In this document: positions 26,443 to 36,793 of the stretch, in pieces
How the letters are laid out: every line of letters begins with the position of its first letter
How positions within the stretch are numbered: the first letter of the stretch is position 1
Assembly (NCBI RefSeq): GCF_034353875.1
Contig: NZ_CP133784.1
Span: 1,984,001-2,048,000, forward strand
Length of the DNA stretch: 64,000 nucleotides
Source of the DNA: Pseudomonas sp. MH9.2
GTDB lineage: Bacteria; Pseudomonadota; Gammaproteobacteria; Pseudomonadales; Pseudomonadaceae
Direction of reading: 5' to 3'
Notes under the pieces: generated by a model
Seen by the model: only the letters and a program-made list of their open reading frames with translations
The model's database searches: none
What the model was told of the DNA's origin: nothing
Translations under genes and position numbers: made by a program

Positions 26443-28485
26443 ATGTCCGAGCCACGCAAGATTCTCGTCACCAGCGCCCTGCCCTATGCCAATGGATCGA
26501 TCCACCTTGGCCATATGCTTGAGTACATCCAGACCGATATGTGGGTGCGTTTCCAAAAGCATCGCGGCAATCAGTGCATCTATGTCTGCGCGGACGACGC
26601 TCATGGCTCGGCAATCATGCTGCGCGCTGAAAAAGAAGGGATTACCCCGGAACAGTTGATCGACAACGTCAAGGCTGAACACAGCGCCGACTTTGCCGAC
26701 TTCCTGGTGGATTTCGATAATTTCCACTCGACCCACTCCGAAGAAAACCGTGAGCTGTCGAGCCTGATCTATACACGCCTGCGCGACGCCGGCCATATCG
26801 CTACCCGTTCGATTACCCAGTATTTCGACCCGGAAAAGCAGATGTTCCTGGCCGACCGGTTCATCAAGGGCACCTGCCCCAAATGCGGCACCGAAGATCA
26901 GTACGGCGATAACTGCGAAAAATGCGGCGCGACCTACGCCCCGACCGACCTGAAAGACCCTAAATCGGCGATTTCCGGGGCGACGCCAGTACTGAAAGAG
27001 TCCCAGCACTTCTTCTTCAAGCTGCCAGACTTCGATGCCATGCTCAAAAGCTGGACCCGCAGCGGCACATTGCAGGACGCCGTGGCGAACAAAATCGCCG
27101 AATGGCTGGATGCAGGCCTGCAACAGTGGGACATTTCACGCGATGCACCGTATTTCGGTTTCGAAATTCCAGGCGAGCCGGGCAAGTATTTCTACGTCTG
27201 GCTGGATGCGCCAATTGGTTATATGGCCAGTTTCAAGAACCTGTGCGCCCGTCGCCCCGATCTGGACTTCGATGCTTACTGGGCCAAAGATGCCAGCACC
27301 GAGCTGTACCACTTCATTGGCAAGGACATCATCAACTTCCACGCCTTGTTCTGGCCAGCCATGCTCGAAGGTGCAGGTTTCCGTAAGCCAAACGCAATCA
27401 ACGTCCACGGTTACCTGACCGTCAACGGCCAGAAAATGTCGAAATCGCGCGGCACCTTTATAAAGGCCCGCACGTACCTGGACAATCTGTCACCGGAATA
27501 CCTGCGTTATTACTATGCGGCCAAGCTCGGCCGGGGCGTCGACGACCTGGACCTGAACCTGGAAGACTTCGTGCAAAAGGTCAATTCCGACCTGATCGGC
27601 AAAGTGGTCAACATTGCCAGTCGTTGCGCCGGCTTCATCCATAAAGGCAATGCCGGCGTACTGGTCGCAGGCAATGCCGCGTCAGAATTGACCGACGCTT
27701 TCCTTGCCGCCGCACCCAGCATTGCCGACGCGTACGAAACGCGTGACTTTGCTCGCGCCATGCGCGAAATCATGGGCCTGGCCGACCGCGCCAACGCGTA
27801 CATCGCAGAAAAAGCACCCTGGTCTCTGGCCAAGCAGGAAGGCAAGCAAGACGAAGTCCAGGCCGTTTGCGCGCTGGGCATCAACCTGTTCCGCCAACTA
27901 GTGATTTTCCTCAAGCCCGTCTTGCCGCTGCTGGCAGCCGACGCAGAGGCCTTCCTGAACGTCGCGCCGCTGACCTGGAACGACCACCAGACGCTCCTGA
28001 GCAATCATCAGCTCAATCCGTTCCAGGCGCTGATGACCCGAATCGACCCCGTAAAAGTGCAAGCCATGACCGACGCCTCGAAAGAAGACCTGACCGCCAG
28101 CCAAACTTCTGTTGCCCCGCAAGGTAATGGCGAACTGGTCAAAGAACCCTTGGCCGCCGAAATCGACTTCGGTGCATTCGAAGCAGTGGACCTTCGCGTG
28201 GCCCTGATCCTCAAGGCCGAACACGTTGAAGGCGCCGATAAGCTCCTGCGCCTGACCTTGGACATTGGCGACGAACAGCGTAATGTCTTTTCCGGAATCA
28301 AAAGCGCCTATCCGAATCCAGCCGAGCTGGAAGGTCGCCTGACCATGATGATTGCCAACCTCAAACCGCGCAAAATGCGCTTTGGCATCTCCGAAGGCAT
28401 GGTGATGGCTGCGGGCCCTGGTGGCGAAGAAATCTACCTGCTCAGCCCCGACAGCGGCGCCAAGCCTGGTCAACGCATCAAGTAA
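26443..28485 (+). CDS. metG: methionyl-tRNA synthetase
   Basis: MetG charges initiator and elongator tRNA-Met. The 680-residue protein has the HIGH-type motif in SIHLGHMLE, a zinc knuckle CPKCG...CEKCG near residues 146-161, and KMSKS in [12 protein letters not shown]. The anticodon-binding helical domain follows. The C-terminal EMAP/Trbp111-like tRNA-binding domain (about residues 575-680) starts at the segment [15 protein letters not shown]. The domain order is that of the dimeric E. coli-type enzyme. A strong terminator follows directly. Confidence 0.96.
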   Translation: MSEPRKILVTSALPYANGSIHLGHMLEYIQTDMWVRFQKHRGNQCIYVCADDAHGSAIMLRAEKEGITPEQLIDNVKAEHSADFADFLVDFDNFHSTHSEENRELSSLIYTRLRDAGHIATRSITQYFDPEKQMFLADRFIKGTCPKCGTEDQYGDNCEKCGATYAPTDLKDPKSAISGATPVLKESQHFFFKLPDFDAMLKSWTRSGTLQDAVANKIAEWLDAGLQQWDISRDAPYFGFEIPGEPGKYFYVWLDAPIGYMASFKNLCARRPDLDFDAYWAKDASTELYHFIGKDIINFHALFWPAMLEGAGFRKPNAINVHGYLTVNGQKMSKSRGTFIKARTYLDNLSPEYLRYYYAAKLGRGVDDLDLNLEDFVQKVNSDLIGKVVNIASRCAGFIHKGNAGVLVAGNAASELTDAFLAAAPSIADAYETRDFARAMREIMGLADRANAYIAEKAPWSLAKQEGKQDEVQAVCALGINLFRQLVIFLKPVLPLLAADAEAFLNVAPLTWNDHQTLLSNHQLNPFQALMTRIDPVKVQAMTDASKEDLTASQTSVAPQGNGELVKEPLAAEIDFGAFEAVDLRVALILKAEHVEGADKLLRLTLDIGDEQRNVFSGIKSAYPNPAELEGRLTMMIANLKPRKMRFGISEGMVMAAGPGGEEIYLLSPDSGAKPGQRIK

Positions 28486-28492
28486 GCCCGGC

Positions 28493-28529
28493 AAAAAGCC
28501 CGCGAACAGTGCTGTTCGTGGGCTTTTTT
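28493..28529 (+). terminator. intrinsic terminator of metG
   Basis: The arms AAAAAGCCCGCGAACAG and CTGTTCGTGGGCTTTTT form a long stem with a two-base loop, ending in a T-run. Confidence 0.92.
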
Positions 28530-28613
28530 ATGGAAGAAGTACGGCCTGCGTCCTTGCCGGGTACTATCTTTCTTAAAGGCTCCCTCGCCTGATCGCTCAC
28601 TCCCGGCACGACC

Positions 28614-29201
28614 ATGACCGACTTCATCCTCACCCTCATCAGCGCCGCATTGATCAACAATCTCGTATTGCAGTTGCCGCTGGGTGTCGACCCGCTACTC
28701 AAGGCCTCGCGCCCATCTGACTTCACCCGCTCGCAAGTACATGCATTGGGCATCGCAACTACGTGGATAATGTTTTCAAGCACACTCATCAGCTACCTGC
28801 TGTACCGCTATTTGCTGCTGCCGCTGGAGCTGACGTACCTGCGTTTGTTTATATTCCTGCCGGTAAGCGTACTGTTAATCACGCCCTGCATATCCATGTT
28901 GTCTCGGTTCTTGCCGCGATTGTCCTTCGACGGGCTGTGGCCACTACTGCTGGGTAACGCCGGGATTCTCGGGTTGGCGATGCTGAGCACACAGGCCGAC
29001 AAGGGGATTTTCCTCACGCTGGCATTGAGCCTTGGGGCCGGACTGGGCTTCTGGTGGGTACTGAGTTTGTTTCATGATCTTCGTCAACGCATTCACATCC
29101 AGGATGTTCCACTGCCTTTTCGCGGCATGCCGATCGAACTGATCAGTGCCGGTTTGATGGGACTGGCCTTTCTCGGCTTCAGTGGGCTGGTCAAACCATG
29201 A
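28614..29201 (+). CDS. rnfA: Rnf/Rsx electron transport complex subunit A
   Basis: RnfA is one of the two paired membrane subunits (with RnfE) that hold an intramembrane iron-sulfur cluster and conduct ions or electrons. The 195-residue protein has about six helices with the conserved [15 protein letters not shown] at the start and [16 protein letters not shown] at the end. A cysteine is seen in LITPCISML; a second family cysteine, usually in the first helix (as in NNxVLxxxxGxCPF), is not evident here. It starts a chain of overlapping genes ending with nth. Confidence 0.88.
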   Translation: MTDFILTLISAALINNLVLQLPLGVDPLLKASRPSDFTRSQVHALGIATTWIMFSSTLISYLLYRYLLLPLELTYLRLFIFLPVSVLLITPCISMLSRFLPRLSFDGLWPLLLGNAGILGLAMLSTQADKGIFLTLALSLGAGLGFWWVLSLFHDLRQRIHIQDVPLPFRGMPIELISAGLMGLAFLGFSGLVKP

Positions 29202-30064
29202 ACCTGATCCAACGTATCGATGCGCTGCTGCCGCAGACACAGTGTGGCAAATGTGGGCATCCCGGCTGCAAGCCCTACGCCGAAGGAATCGCCAGCGGCG
29301 AAGCGATCAATAAGTGCCCGCCCGGCGGCGACGAAACCATCGCAGCACTCGCCCGGCTACTGGAAGTCCCTGTCGTACAGTTGGACCTCGATCGCGGCCC
29401 CGCGCCAGCGCAGATCGCGTTCATCCGTGAAGCCGAGTGCATTGGCTGCACAAAATGCATTCAGGCCTGCCCGGTGGACGCCATCGTTGGCGCAGCAAAG
29501 CTAATGCACACCGTCATCATCGACGAGTGCACGGGTTGCGACCTGTGCGTGGCACCTTGCCCAGTGGATTGCATCGAAATGCACCCGTTGCCACTCAGCG
29601 TGATCCCGGTCGTTGGCGGTATGGCGTTTAGCAGCGAACTGCAACAAGCCCGCGCCAGCAAGCGCAACCATGCGCGCCGACGCTTCGAGCTGCGCAACGA
29701 CCGGCTGCGTCGTGAAGAAGAGCATAAGCAGGCCGAACGGCTGGCCCGCTCCCAACGCCCCGTTCAAACACCCGTAACCACAGCAACGCCTGCACTCAAC
29801 CCCGTACAGGCCGCCATCGAGCGCATCCGTGCGCAAAAAGCTGCGGCCGATGACCAGGCCCTGAAAAAAGCCAAAATAGCCTTGGCTATGAGCCGGGCGC
29901 AGTTGAACAAGTCGCTCAAGGCTTTTGGCCATCCGCCCACCGCCGAACAGCAAGCGCAACTGGTCGTGCTACAGCGCGAATTCGAAGCCGCCGAACACAC
30001 CTTGATCACGCTCGAAGCAAACGCTCAGACGCAACCCAAGGTCGACACTCATGCCACCGCCTGA
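29198..30064 (+). CDS. rnfB: Rnf subunit B, without membrane anchor and with RnfC-like tail
   Basis: This is a 288-residue iron-sulfur protein. Residues 1-50 hold the RnfB 4Fe-4S motif [16 protein letters not shown], and residues about 78-130 hold two ferredoxin clusters ([24 protein letters not shown]). Typical RnfB starts with a transmembrane helix of about 25 residues; this one begins directly at [13 protein letters not shown], and its ATG overlaps the rnfA stop, so no anchor is hidden upstream. Residues 145-288 are a charged Ala/Arg/Glu-rich extension (for example [13 protein letters not shown]) that resembles the tails of RnfC proteins. No rnfC gene follows. Confidence 0.88.
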   Translation: MNLIQRIDALLPQTQCGKCGHPGCKPYAEGIASGEAINKCPPGGDETIAALARLLEVPVVQLDLDRGPAPAQIAFIREAECIGCTKCIQACPVDAIVGAAKLMHTVIIDECTGCDLCVAPCPVDCIEMHPLPLSVIPVVGGMAFSSELQQARASKRNHARRRFELRNDRLRREEEHKQAERLARSQRPVQTPVTTATPALNPVQAAIERIRAQKAAADDQALKKAKIALAMSRAQLNKSLKAFGHPPTAEQQAQLVVLQREFEAAEHTLITLEANAQTQPKVDTHATA

Positions 30065-31076
30065 AGCAGCCGCCAGCCCGACCGAACAGGTCAGCGAGCG
30101 CCTGCAAAAGACCATGAGCCTGGTGTTACTGGCCACGGTGCCCGGCGCTCTGGTGCTTTTGTGGTTTTATGGATGGGGCGTTTTGATCAATTGGCTACTG
30201 GCGGCCAGCATGGCTCTGGCAGCCGAGGCCTTGGTGCTCACGCTGCGTCAACAGCCGCTCAGGCCCTCGCTGAGCGACGGTAGCGCACTGGTCAGTGCAA
30301 CGTTGCTGGCATTCGCCTTGCCGCCGTATTCACCGTGGTGGCTGACACTGCTGGCCAGCGGCTTTGCACTGCTGTGTGGCAAGCACCTGTTCGGCGGAGT
30401 AGGAAAAAACCCGTTCAACCCGGCCATGCTTGGGTATGCCTTGGTGCTGGTGTCGTTTCCGCAACAGATGAACCACTGGCCGGCGCCTCACAGCCTGAAC
30501 CTGATGGGCGGTCTGCAACAGATTTTCGGTTTCAACCTCGGCTCGACGACGCCACCCGATGCCTGGGCTCAAGCCACTGCGCTGGACGCCTTGCGGATCA
30601 ATAAAAGTCTGACCGTCGACGAGCTGTTCGCAGGCAACCCGTCGTTCGGCCGGTTCGGAGGCAGAGGTGCCGAGTGGCTGAACCTGGCATTCCTGGCGGG
30701 CGGTGCATTCCTGCTCAAACAGCGGGTAATCAGCTGGCATGCGCCAGTGGGAATGCTTGGTAGCCTGTTTATCATCAGCCTGCTCTGCTGGAACGGTTCC
30801 GGGTCGGATTCCCACGGCTCGCCGCTGTTCCACTTGTTGACCGGTGCAAGCATGCTAGGCGCGTTTTTTATCGCGACAGAACCGGTGTCCGGCCCCAAAA
30901 GCCCACGCGCACGCCTATTGTTTGGGGCTGGAGTGGGCGTGATCACCTACCTTATTCGCACCTGGGGCGCCTACCCTGACGGGGTCGCTTTCGCGGTGCT
31001 GCTGATGAACCTTACCGTGCCTGCGCTGGAGCGAATGCGGCCTTCCGAAGAAAACCCGGAACCGCGTCATGAATAA
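30051..31076 (+). CDS. rnfD: Rnf/Rsx subunit D
   Basis: This is a 341-residue membrane flavoprotein subunit with about eight to ten helices. The covalent FMN threonine is probably Thr176 in AQATALDAL, which fits the family ATPLD pattern in relaxed form. Conserved [18 protein letters not shown] and [14 protein letters not shown] segments support RnfD. It overlaps rnfB by 14 bases, which leaves no room for rnfC. Confidence 0.88.
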   Translation: MPPPEAAASPTEQVSERLQKTMSLVLLATVPGALVLLWFYGWGVLINWLLAASMALAAEALVLTLRQQPLRPSLSDGSALVSATLLAFALPPYSPWWLTLLASGFALLCGKHLFGGVGKNPFNPAMLGYALVLVSFPQQMNHWPAPHSLNLMGGLQQIFGFNLGSTTPPDAWAQATALDALRINKSLTVDELFAGNPSFGRFGGRGAEWLNLAFLAGGAFLLKQRVISWHAPVGMLGSLFIISLLCWNGSGSDSHGSPLFHLLTGASMLGAFFIATEPVSGPKSPRARLLFGAGVGVITYLIRTWGAYPDGVAFAVLLMNLTVPALERMRPSEENPEPRHE

Positions 31077-31692
31077 ACCCTCCAGAGCACTCAGCGTGCT
31101 GATCATTACCCTCATCGCCTGTGTCGGCGCGGGCCTGACGATCACTCTGCAACACGGCACAAGCGCGCGAATCATCGCTGCGCGCGAAGCGGCTCAGGCA
31201 CAAGCGTTTCTATCGATTCTGCCACCAGACAGTTTCGACAATCACCCCTTGCAGCATCCTTTGACCTTGCCTGAGCAAACGCCTGCAACCCAGACAGTCA
31301 TCGCCGCATATCTTGCAACGCTCGCCGATCAACCTAGCGCGATCCTTTTCCACAGCCGGACGCAGGGCTACTCCGGGACCATCGAGCTGCTGATTGGTGT
31401 TTCGACCACAGGCAAATTGATTGGGGTAAAAGCTCTCAAGCAAAACGAAACACCCGGTCTCGGTGCCCGTATCGCTACTGAACCGGGCTGGCTGGCAAGT
31501 TTTATCGGCAAATCAATGAGTGAGCCAGCAGAGTCAGGCTGGGCGCTGAAAAAAGACAACGGACAGTTTGATCAGATCGCGGGGGCGACGATTACCTCTC
31601 GAGCGACTGTCAGTGCGATCCACGAAACACTGCAATTCTTCGATGCCTATCGAGCGCAACTCCTGTCGCCATCCACAGGTAACCCGCCATGA
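31069..31692 (+). CDS. rnfG: Rnf/Rsx subunit G
   Basis: This is a 207-residue protein with one N-terminal helix and a periplasmic FMN-binding domain. The flavinylation motif is AGATITS (residues 171-177), where Thr174 should carry FMN; the first residue is Ala rather than the usual Ser or Thr. The segment KQNETPGLGARI is the conserved RnfG/NqrC loop. Its start overlaps rnfD by eight bases. Confidence 0.9.
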   Translation: MNKPSRALSVLIITLIACVGAGLTITLQHGTSARIIAAREAAQAQAFLSILPPDSFDNHPLQHPLTLPEQTPATQTVIAAYLATLADQPSAILFHSRTQGYSGTIELLIGVSTTGKLIGVKALKQNETPGLGARIATEPGWLASFIGKSMSEPAESGWALKKDNGQFDQIAGATITSRATVSAIHETLQFFDAYRAQLLSPSTGNPP

Positions 31693-32354
31693 GCGAGCGA
31701 GCGCAACATAACAATGATTTCAGCCCCCTTCTTGGCCCACTGAGCCTGACACCACTCCTGGGGATCACTGATTCACTCGTACGGGCCATGGGACTCTTGT
31801 TGGTCCTATGGATCGTCGGCGGCCTGCACAATGTGTTGGTCCGGTGGATGCGCCCGCTGTTAAACCCCGGCTCGCACCTGCTCGCCAGCACACTGGTGGC
31901 CGCCGCACTGGTCAGTTGCGCTGAACTGGTGTTGCAGGCTCAAGCGCTGGCGCTCTATCAGGGGCTGGGGATCTACCTGGCATTAATCGGCACTCATTGC
32001 GTGCTGAGCGAATACACCGGCGAAGCGACTGACGACCGGCCTCGGAATTATCCCAAGCCGATCGTTCTGTTCAGCGTATTGATGCTGAGTCTCGGGCTGC
32101 TGCGCGAGTTACTAGGCAACGGCACCCTACTCAGCCATGCCCAGTGGCTGTTCGGCGCAAGCGCGGCATACTGGGAAGTGAGTATATTTTCAGGGGGGCT
32201 GCACCTTGCCCTCCTGACGCCTGGAGGGTTTATCTTGCTAGGACTGCTCCTGGCTGCGAGAAACGTCTGGGCAAGCCGCTCAAGCCCAATTCGAACGCCT
32301 GATGCCAAGAACATCGACCGACTCTCCGCCTCCAAGGAAACGCTTCAGCCATGA
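31689..32354 (+). CDS. rnfE: Rnf/Rsx subunit E
   Basis: This is a 221-residue membrane subunit with about six helices, homologous to RnfA. Family landmarks are LGPLSLTPLLGITDSLVRAMG and the RELLGNGTL loop. It overlaps both neighbours by four bases (ATGA), which suggests translational coupling. Confidence 0.9.
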   Translation: MSERAQHNNDFSPLLGPLSLTPLLGITDSLVRAMGLLLVLWIVGGLHNVLVRWMRPLLNPGSHLLASTLVAAALVSCAELVLQAQALALYQGLGIYLALIGTHCVLSEYTGEATDDRPRNYPKPIVLFSVLMLSLGLLRELLGNGTLLSHAQWLFGASAAYWEVSIFSGGLHLALLTPGGFILLGLLLAARNVWASRSSPIRTPDAKNIDRLSASKETLQP

Positions 32355-32989
32355 ATGCCGCAAAACGCCTGGAAATTTTCCGTCGCCTGCGCGAAGACAA
32401 TCCGGAACCTAAAACCGAATTGGCCTACAGCTCACCGTTCGAACTGCTGATCTCGGTGATTCTTTCGGCTCAAGCGACAGACGTCGGAGTGAACAAAGCA
32501 ACCGCACGCCTGTATCCGGTGGCCAATACCCCGCAAGCGATTTACGACCTGGGCGTGACAGGGTTGTCCGAGTACATAAAAACCATTGGTCTCTACAACA
32601 GCAAAGCAAAAAACGTCATCGAGACCTGCAGGATGCTGATCGAACTGCACGGTGGCCAGGTACCGCAGACCCGCGAAGCGCTAGAGGCCTTGCCGGGCGT
32701 CGGACGCAAAACCGCCAACGTTGTTCTCAACACGGCCTTTCGCCAACTGACCATGGCGGTCGACACCCATATTTTCCGCGTGAGCAATCGCACAGGCATC
32801 GCCCCCGGCAAGAATGTGGTCGAGGTGGAAAAGCAACTGATGAAGTTTATTCCGAAGGATTACCTGCTCGATGCTCATCACTGGCTCATCCTGCATGGCC
32901 GTTATGTTTGCCAGGCCCGAAAGCCCCGTTGTGGCAGCTGCAGGATCGAAGACCTCTGTGAATACAAGGACAAGACGTCTGACGATTGA
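32351..32989 (+). CDS. nth: endonuclease III
   Basis: Nth is a DNA glycosylase/AP lyase that removes oxidised pyrimidines. The 212-residue protein has the helix-hairpin-helix LPGVGRKTANVV with the catalytic Lys and the catalytic Asp in VDTHIFRV. The 4Fe-4S site has C-x6-C-x2-C-x5-C spacing (CQARKPRCGSCRIEDLC). It is the last gene of the rnf chain, as is usual. Confidence 0.96.
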   Translation: MNAAKRLEIFRRLREDNPEPKTELAYSSPFELLISVILSAQATDVGVNKATARLYPVANTPQAIYDLGVTGLSEYIKTIGLYNSKAKNVIETCRMLIELHGGQVPQTREALEALPGVGRKTANVVLNTAFRQLTMAVDTHIFRVSNRTGIAPGKNVVEVEKQLMKFIPKDYLLDAHHWLILHGRYVCQARKPRCGSCRIEDLCEYKDKTSDD

Positions 32990-33094
32990 GCGATAGAGGT
33001 TCCAGGGGGCAATCGATTGAAAAAATCTTTTTTACCCGGTCATGAATTGTCGCTATAAGGTGCGCCAATGACAGCCTAAGCCTGGAGTCACTTT

Positions 33095-33277
33095 ATGAGC
33101 ACTGGCAAAGAGCAATTGGACACAGAAGACGACTTCGCTACGGTCGAAGCGGATGAGGACGAGCAGGCGCCTGTGGAACAGGCAAAGACCAATTTGAGCA
33201 AACGCCGAACCATCGACAACCTTCTGGAAGAGCGGCGCTTGCAGAAGCAACTGGCTGAGTACGACTTCGACCTTTAA
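33095..33277 (+). CDS. PA3496-like small protein
   Basis: This is a 60-residue acidic protein: residues 5-35 are Asp/Glu/Ala-rich, and residues 36-58 form a basic then amphipathic helix (SKRRTIDNLLEERRLQKQL). It resembles the small Pseudomonas family named after PA3496, which also follows nth; an envelope-integrity role has been proposed for it. A GGAG lies nine bases ahead of the ATG. Confidence 0.82.
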   Translation: MSTGKEQLDTEDDFATVEADEDEQAPVEQAKTNLSKRRTIDNLLEERRLQKQLAEYDFDL

Positions 33278-33339
33278 AGCATCGAACCTACCCGACCTCA
33301 ATGCCTGGCGGTCTTTGATTGTAAAGGGTTTTCCCGTAT

Positions 33340-33365
33340 AAAGCCTCTCACTCGCGAGAGGCTTT
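33340..33365. terminator. hairpin between convergent genes
   Basis: AAAGCCTCTC and GAGAGGCTTT enclose the six-base loop ACTCGC. It lies between the PA3496-like gene and the convergent response regulator. There is no T-run on either strand, so termination is uncertain. Confidence 0.55.
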
Positions 33366-33456
33366 AGCGATGATCGGTTATCAATATACGACCACGGCAA
33401 AGCCTGCTCTCTCTTTCCCGTATTCCTGCTATCCCCGAGCACGGCGAAACGATGTC

Positions 33457-34083
33457 TCAGACCAGCCCATTGCGCTGAGCGAGTTCAATCAAATCAACCA
33501 AAGAACGGGCGTTAAGCTTGAGTAACAGGCGCGTCTTGTAAGTACTGACAGTTTTATTGCTCAAAAACATCCCGTCAGCAATTTCTTTGTTGGTTTTACC
33601 GCGAGCCAGCTGCTGCAACACCATCATCTCTCGGCCAGACAGCCGATCGACCATATCTGCCTCACTGGCATTACCCAGGCTTGAGCGCACGGAATGAAGT
33701 GCCTGGTTGGGGAAATAACTGTAGCCCGACAACACCGCCTTAATCGCGCTTAGCAACTCAGTGAGATCTTGTTGTTTACAGACATAGCCGGCAGCACCGG
33801 CTTGCATGCAGCGCATGGAAAAATGCCCCGGAGCTTGAGAGGTCAGAATCAGCACCTTGAAAGGCAACGTCATCGCTGTCAGACGGGCGATTACCTCCAG
33901 CCCGTCCAGCTTCGGGATACCTATGTCAAGAATAACGATGTCGGGCAAATGCTCTCGAGCCAGCTGCAAGGCGTCCACGCCATTATCCGTTTCCGCGATG
34001 ACCTCATAGCCATGGCGCTCCATTAGCATGCGTACAGCAAGGCGAATGACGGGGTGATCATCCACGATCAGCACTTTATTCAT
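33457..34083 (-). CDS. orphan NarL/LuxR-type response regulator
   Basis: This is a 208-residue response regulator. The receiver domain (1-120) has the acidic pair in VDDHP, the phosphoacceptor Asp53 in VILDIG, and Lys in GYVCKQ. The C-terminal LuxR-type helix-turn-helix (about 143-205) has LSGREMMVLQQLARG and SNKTVSTYKTRLL. It belongs to the EvgA/BvgA/RocA-like group, whose members often answer to hybrid kinases. No kinase gene is in the neighbourhood. It borders the AT-rich accessory stretch. Confidence 0.9.
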   Translation of the reverse strand: MNKVLIVDDHPVIRLAVRMLMERHGYEVIAETDNGVDALQLAREHLPDIVILDIGIPKLDGLEVIARLTAMTLPFKVLILTSQAPGHFSMRCMQAGAAGYVCKQQDLTELLSAIKAVLSGYSYFPNQALHSVRSSLGNASEADMVDRLSGREMMVLQQLARGKTNKEIADGMFLSNKTVSTYKTRLLLKLNARSLVDLIELAQRNGLV

Positions 34084-35387
34084 GGGTAAGTCCAATTTTC
34101 GCTGTTCGATTTTTTAGAGTCAGCACAATAGCCTAGTCGTTTAGTGCTTTGCATAGCGCCCCCCCCGAGGACCAACAGCCAGAGACCATTCCTACATATA
34201 CGACAGATACGCCCTACAAAAGACGCCATGCGTGATGTACTTTTTGATCCTTTTGACAATCGGCAACCCTCGGCGGCGGATGAACTGGTTTCAGTTTTGT
34301 TTGCTGATCTCCAGCATCGTGGTTCACGTAATAGAGTTATCAACGTTTGGTCAAGCACAGATCCGACACCTCGATAACTAGTCAATCGAGATTTGGCATT
34401 TTCAGTGCTCACTCGGGATCCTGCGAAGCACAAATATAGCCATAAGCCACATTTACCAACGTTTTCAACCCTTACTCCGCGGTGCCTGAAACTGGTTTTT
34501 TACAGAGTGTCAGTGAACCATGAACGCACTGATGAACGCACGTGTCGACCCTCTGTCTATTCAGAGATGTGTCGGATTGTCAGACACAATACAGAACACC
34601 CGTCATAAATTATTACCTATTATATTGCGGATGTCTCAGCAAAATTTACAAATGTTGAATTTAAAATCCACGTATTTGCACAGCTTTTTTATTATTCTCA
34701 TCCACTTTAGGAAAAAAGCTACACGACACTCAGAAAAGTCCTAAAGCTCACGCCCTCATTCAACCCGACACCAACAGAAATACTTAATCCAACCGAACTG
34801 AATAGATAGCCCGCATCACCGATGCAGGCCATTTGCGTTACCACCTTAAAAGTTTATATAACAAACACGGCACGGTTACGGAGTGCAGACCTGAAGAAAG
34901 TCATCGACCTTACAACAAAACGCCTGCAGCCCTATACAAAGAGCTCATCCGACCTAGAGTTAATGCTATTCGTTGAACACTGGCCATACCTGGCGACACG
35001 AAGAGGAAACGTACTACATCACATTAAGAATGCCGACCCCTCCAATGTAATAACCTCGCACAACTCGCCAGGTAATTCATATAAAGCGCTTTTTTTCACT
35101 TGCAAATTCTATTACCAGTCGTTACTTTTTATTAGCAGCAACTCTATTAGAACGCTTGCCCACCCTATTTAATCGAATCACGGGATAAAGTTACTCATCG
35201 AGCCTGCTCACTGTACTGCCCGTGACTCGGTGATTTCATTGATTATTGGGCGGCGCCACTAAACTCGACAACTTAAAATCCGCCACTTTTCAAGAGCCCT
35301 TATTTTTCCCGCATAACCGGATCGAAGCGACTCACACCCAATGATGTGCTCACTTCCCCAACAGCATACAAACACAGGCCTATTACC
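34084..35387. other. AT-rich 1.3 kb stretch without a convincing gene
   Basis: Base composition turns clearly AT-richer than the flanks. Open frames of 70-116 codons occur (the longest plus-strand one at 34822-35172), but none has a good ribosome site or recognisable protein character. An inverted repeat CTCGAT-N9-ATCGAG lies at 34370-34390. The region may hold regulatory RNA, decayed genes or promoters for the genes to the right. Confidence 0.5.
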
Positions 35388-35933
35388 ATGAACAATAAAG
35401 CCCCCCATTCCCGCTCTAAACATGCGCCTCTGCTGGATTTGGCGACTGCCGTGGACCAGTTCATTCAGCGAGGAGGCGTTATCAATGTTATCCCGACCGG
35501 AGAGACTGCAGACACTATCCTGGCGTCAGAAATCCCCCCGCGCCTTGATATAGATCTGGAGGAAGACACCCATAAAAAACTGGAACTATTGAAAAGTTTG
35601 GTGGCCAAGGGTGCTGGCGTCAACGCTCTCCAATACTCCCTGAGGATGAACAAGAAAGATGTGAGACGGATGGCCGGGGAACACGGCCTGAAGATATCCT
35701 ATAGCCGACCTATTCGCGGTATCCAGAATGAAAAAAAGGCAGAGCCTGCTACCGTTGATGACGACATTGCAGGCCACGCCATGCATTATTCCAACTTGGG
35801 GTATACGGCATGGGAGATCGCTCAGAAATTGAACTTGAGCGTGCGCCAGGTATGGAAAATCGGGCAGGACTATCGATTTGAATTCAGACAAGCCCGCGAC
35901 AGAACCGACTCAAGCGACTTGCCTGAGGCGTAA
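35388..35933 (+). CDS. unknown protein with HTH-like C-terminal region
   Basis: This is a 181-residue protein with no family I can name. The basic N-terminus is followed by a domain with AVDQFIQRGGVINVIPTGETA (residues about 19-39), a motif I have seen near the N-termini of small regulators. Around residues 67-105 (LKSLVAKGAGVNALQYSLRMNKKDVRRM) and 132-160 (YTAWEIAQKLNLSVRQVWKIGQDY) are two helix-turn-helix-like patterns. A DNA-binding role is inferred. The ATG at 35388 follows only a weak AGG. Composition is AT-richer than core genes. Confidence 0.65.
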   Translation: MNNKAPHSRSKHAPLLDLATAVDQFIQRGGVINVIPTGETADTILASEIPPRLDIDLEEDTHKKLELLKSLVAKGAGVNALQYSLRMNKKDVRRMAGEHGLKISYSRPIRGIQNEKKAEPATVDDDIAGHAMHYSNLGYTAWEIAQKLNLSVRQVWKIGQDYRFEFRQARDRTDSSDLPEA

Positions 35934-36307
35934 CACATTAAGCACCCCGACCGTCATCCGAGCCTGTGCTTGTGGGTAACGCAGCCTAACAAAACAGGTG
36001 TAAGCGTGATGACCGCATCACCGTCAGTCTTCATGCCTCGCAACGACCGGCTTTGGTCTTTTCAACCCCTGCCTGCCCGTGCCAGGCAGCCTTAAGCCAG
36101 TTGTTAGCCGACGCCATCGAAAAGCCCCACACTGTCCCTCTCTAATAACTAAAGAACTTAGTTATCTATCGCAATTAAATCCGCCCCCGCCGCCACCGTT
36201 AAACATACCCGCGTGGGTTTGCCTATTGCAAAAGATCGCACAATCCGCTTAAACAACATTACTCACTGCTCACCTCACATCCACTGACACTACCCTCAGG
36301 AACTAAC
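35934..36307. other. intergenic region with hairpin and operator-like palindrome
   Basis: The hairpin CTGCCTG-N7-CAGGCAG (36069-36089) may mark the 3' end of the gene before it. The perfect inverted repeat ATAACTAA-AGAAC-TTAGTTAT (36145-36165) lies about 145 bases ahead of the next gene and could be an operator, perhaps for the HTH-like protein next door. No gene is seen here. Confidence 0.55.
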
Positions 36308-36793
36308 ATGAATAAAGACTCCATCACCGGCATGAACCCAGTGCGTATAATTGCCTTGTTCGCAGCGCTCTCCGAAGCCTCCGCCGCCACGGCGCTGCCC
36401 TTTCTACACGAGGACAACCAGACCCTTTATGTTTGGTTCCTCATTGTCTTCCCTTGCACCCTGACGCTTATGTTTTTTTTGACATTAAACTTCAACTATA
36501 AAGCCCTCTATGCGCCCTCTGACTTCTCCAATGAAAAAAACTTTCTAAAGGTCTCAAAAAAAACCGATCTTTATTCTAAAGACACGCCGCAGCAACCCCC
36601 ACTCAAAGCGCCTACAAACGGGAATAAGAAGAAATCATTTTCGAAACTCTTGCTCCACCCTGCCAATAGACAGGATGCTTTTTATGGAGGGCCCATCTCC
36701 TGTCAGCGCGACTTAGAGAATACCCTATCCCTGCTCACTGTCCAGAACAGCACCTCTCACAGTAACACCCCCCCTCTGCCCGGTGGATTTTAG
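36308..36793 (+). CDS. small membrane protein of unknown function
   Basis: This is a 161-residue protein. Residues 10-32 (NPVRIIALFAALSEASAATAL) and 41-62 (YVWFLIVFPCTLTLMFFLTL) are hydrophobic; the remainder is polar, Lys/Ser/Pro-rich and probably cytoplasmic. An AGGA lies eight bases ahead of the ATG. I recall similar N-termini (VALFAALSEASA... YAPSDF) in uncharacterised Pseudomonas proteins. Runs of seven and eight A in the middle are frameshift-prone. Its stop overlaps the start of a microORF by one base. Confidence 0.65.
   Translation: MNKDSITGMNPVRIIALFAALSEASAATALPFLHEDNQTLYVWFLIVFPCTLTLMFFLTLNFNYKALYAPSDFSNEKNFLKVSKKTDLYSKDTPQQPPLKAPTNGNKKKSFSKLLLHPANRQDAFYGGPISCQRDLENTLSLLTVQNSTSHSNTPPLPGGF

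Noticed and set aside
34822..35172. 116-codon frame in the AT-rich stretch
   Set aside because: It has no Shine-Dalgarno sequence, an erratic composition and no recognisable motif, so it is kept only as part of the unexplained region.
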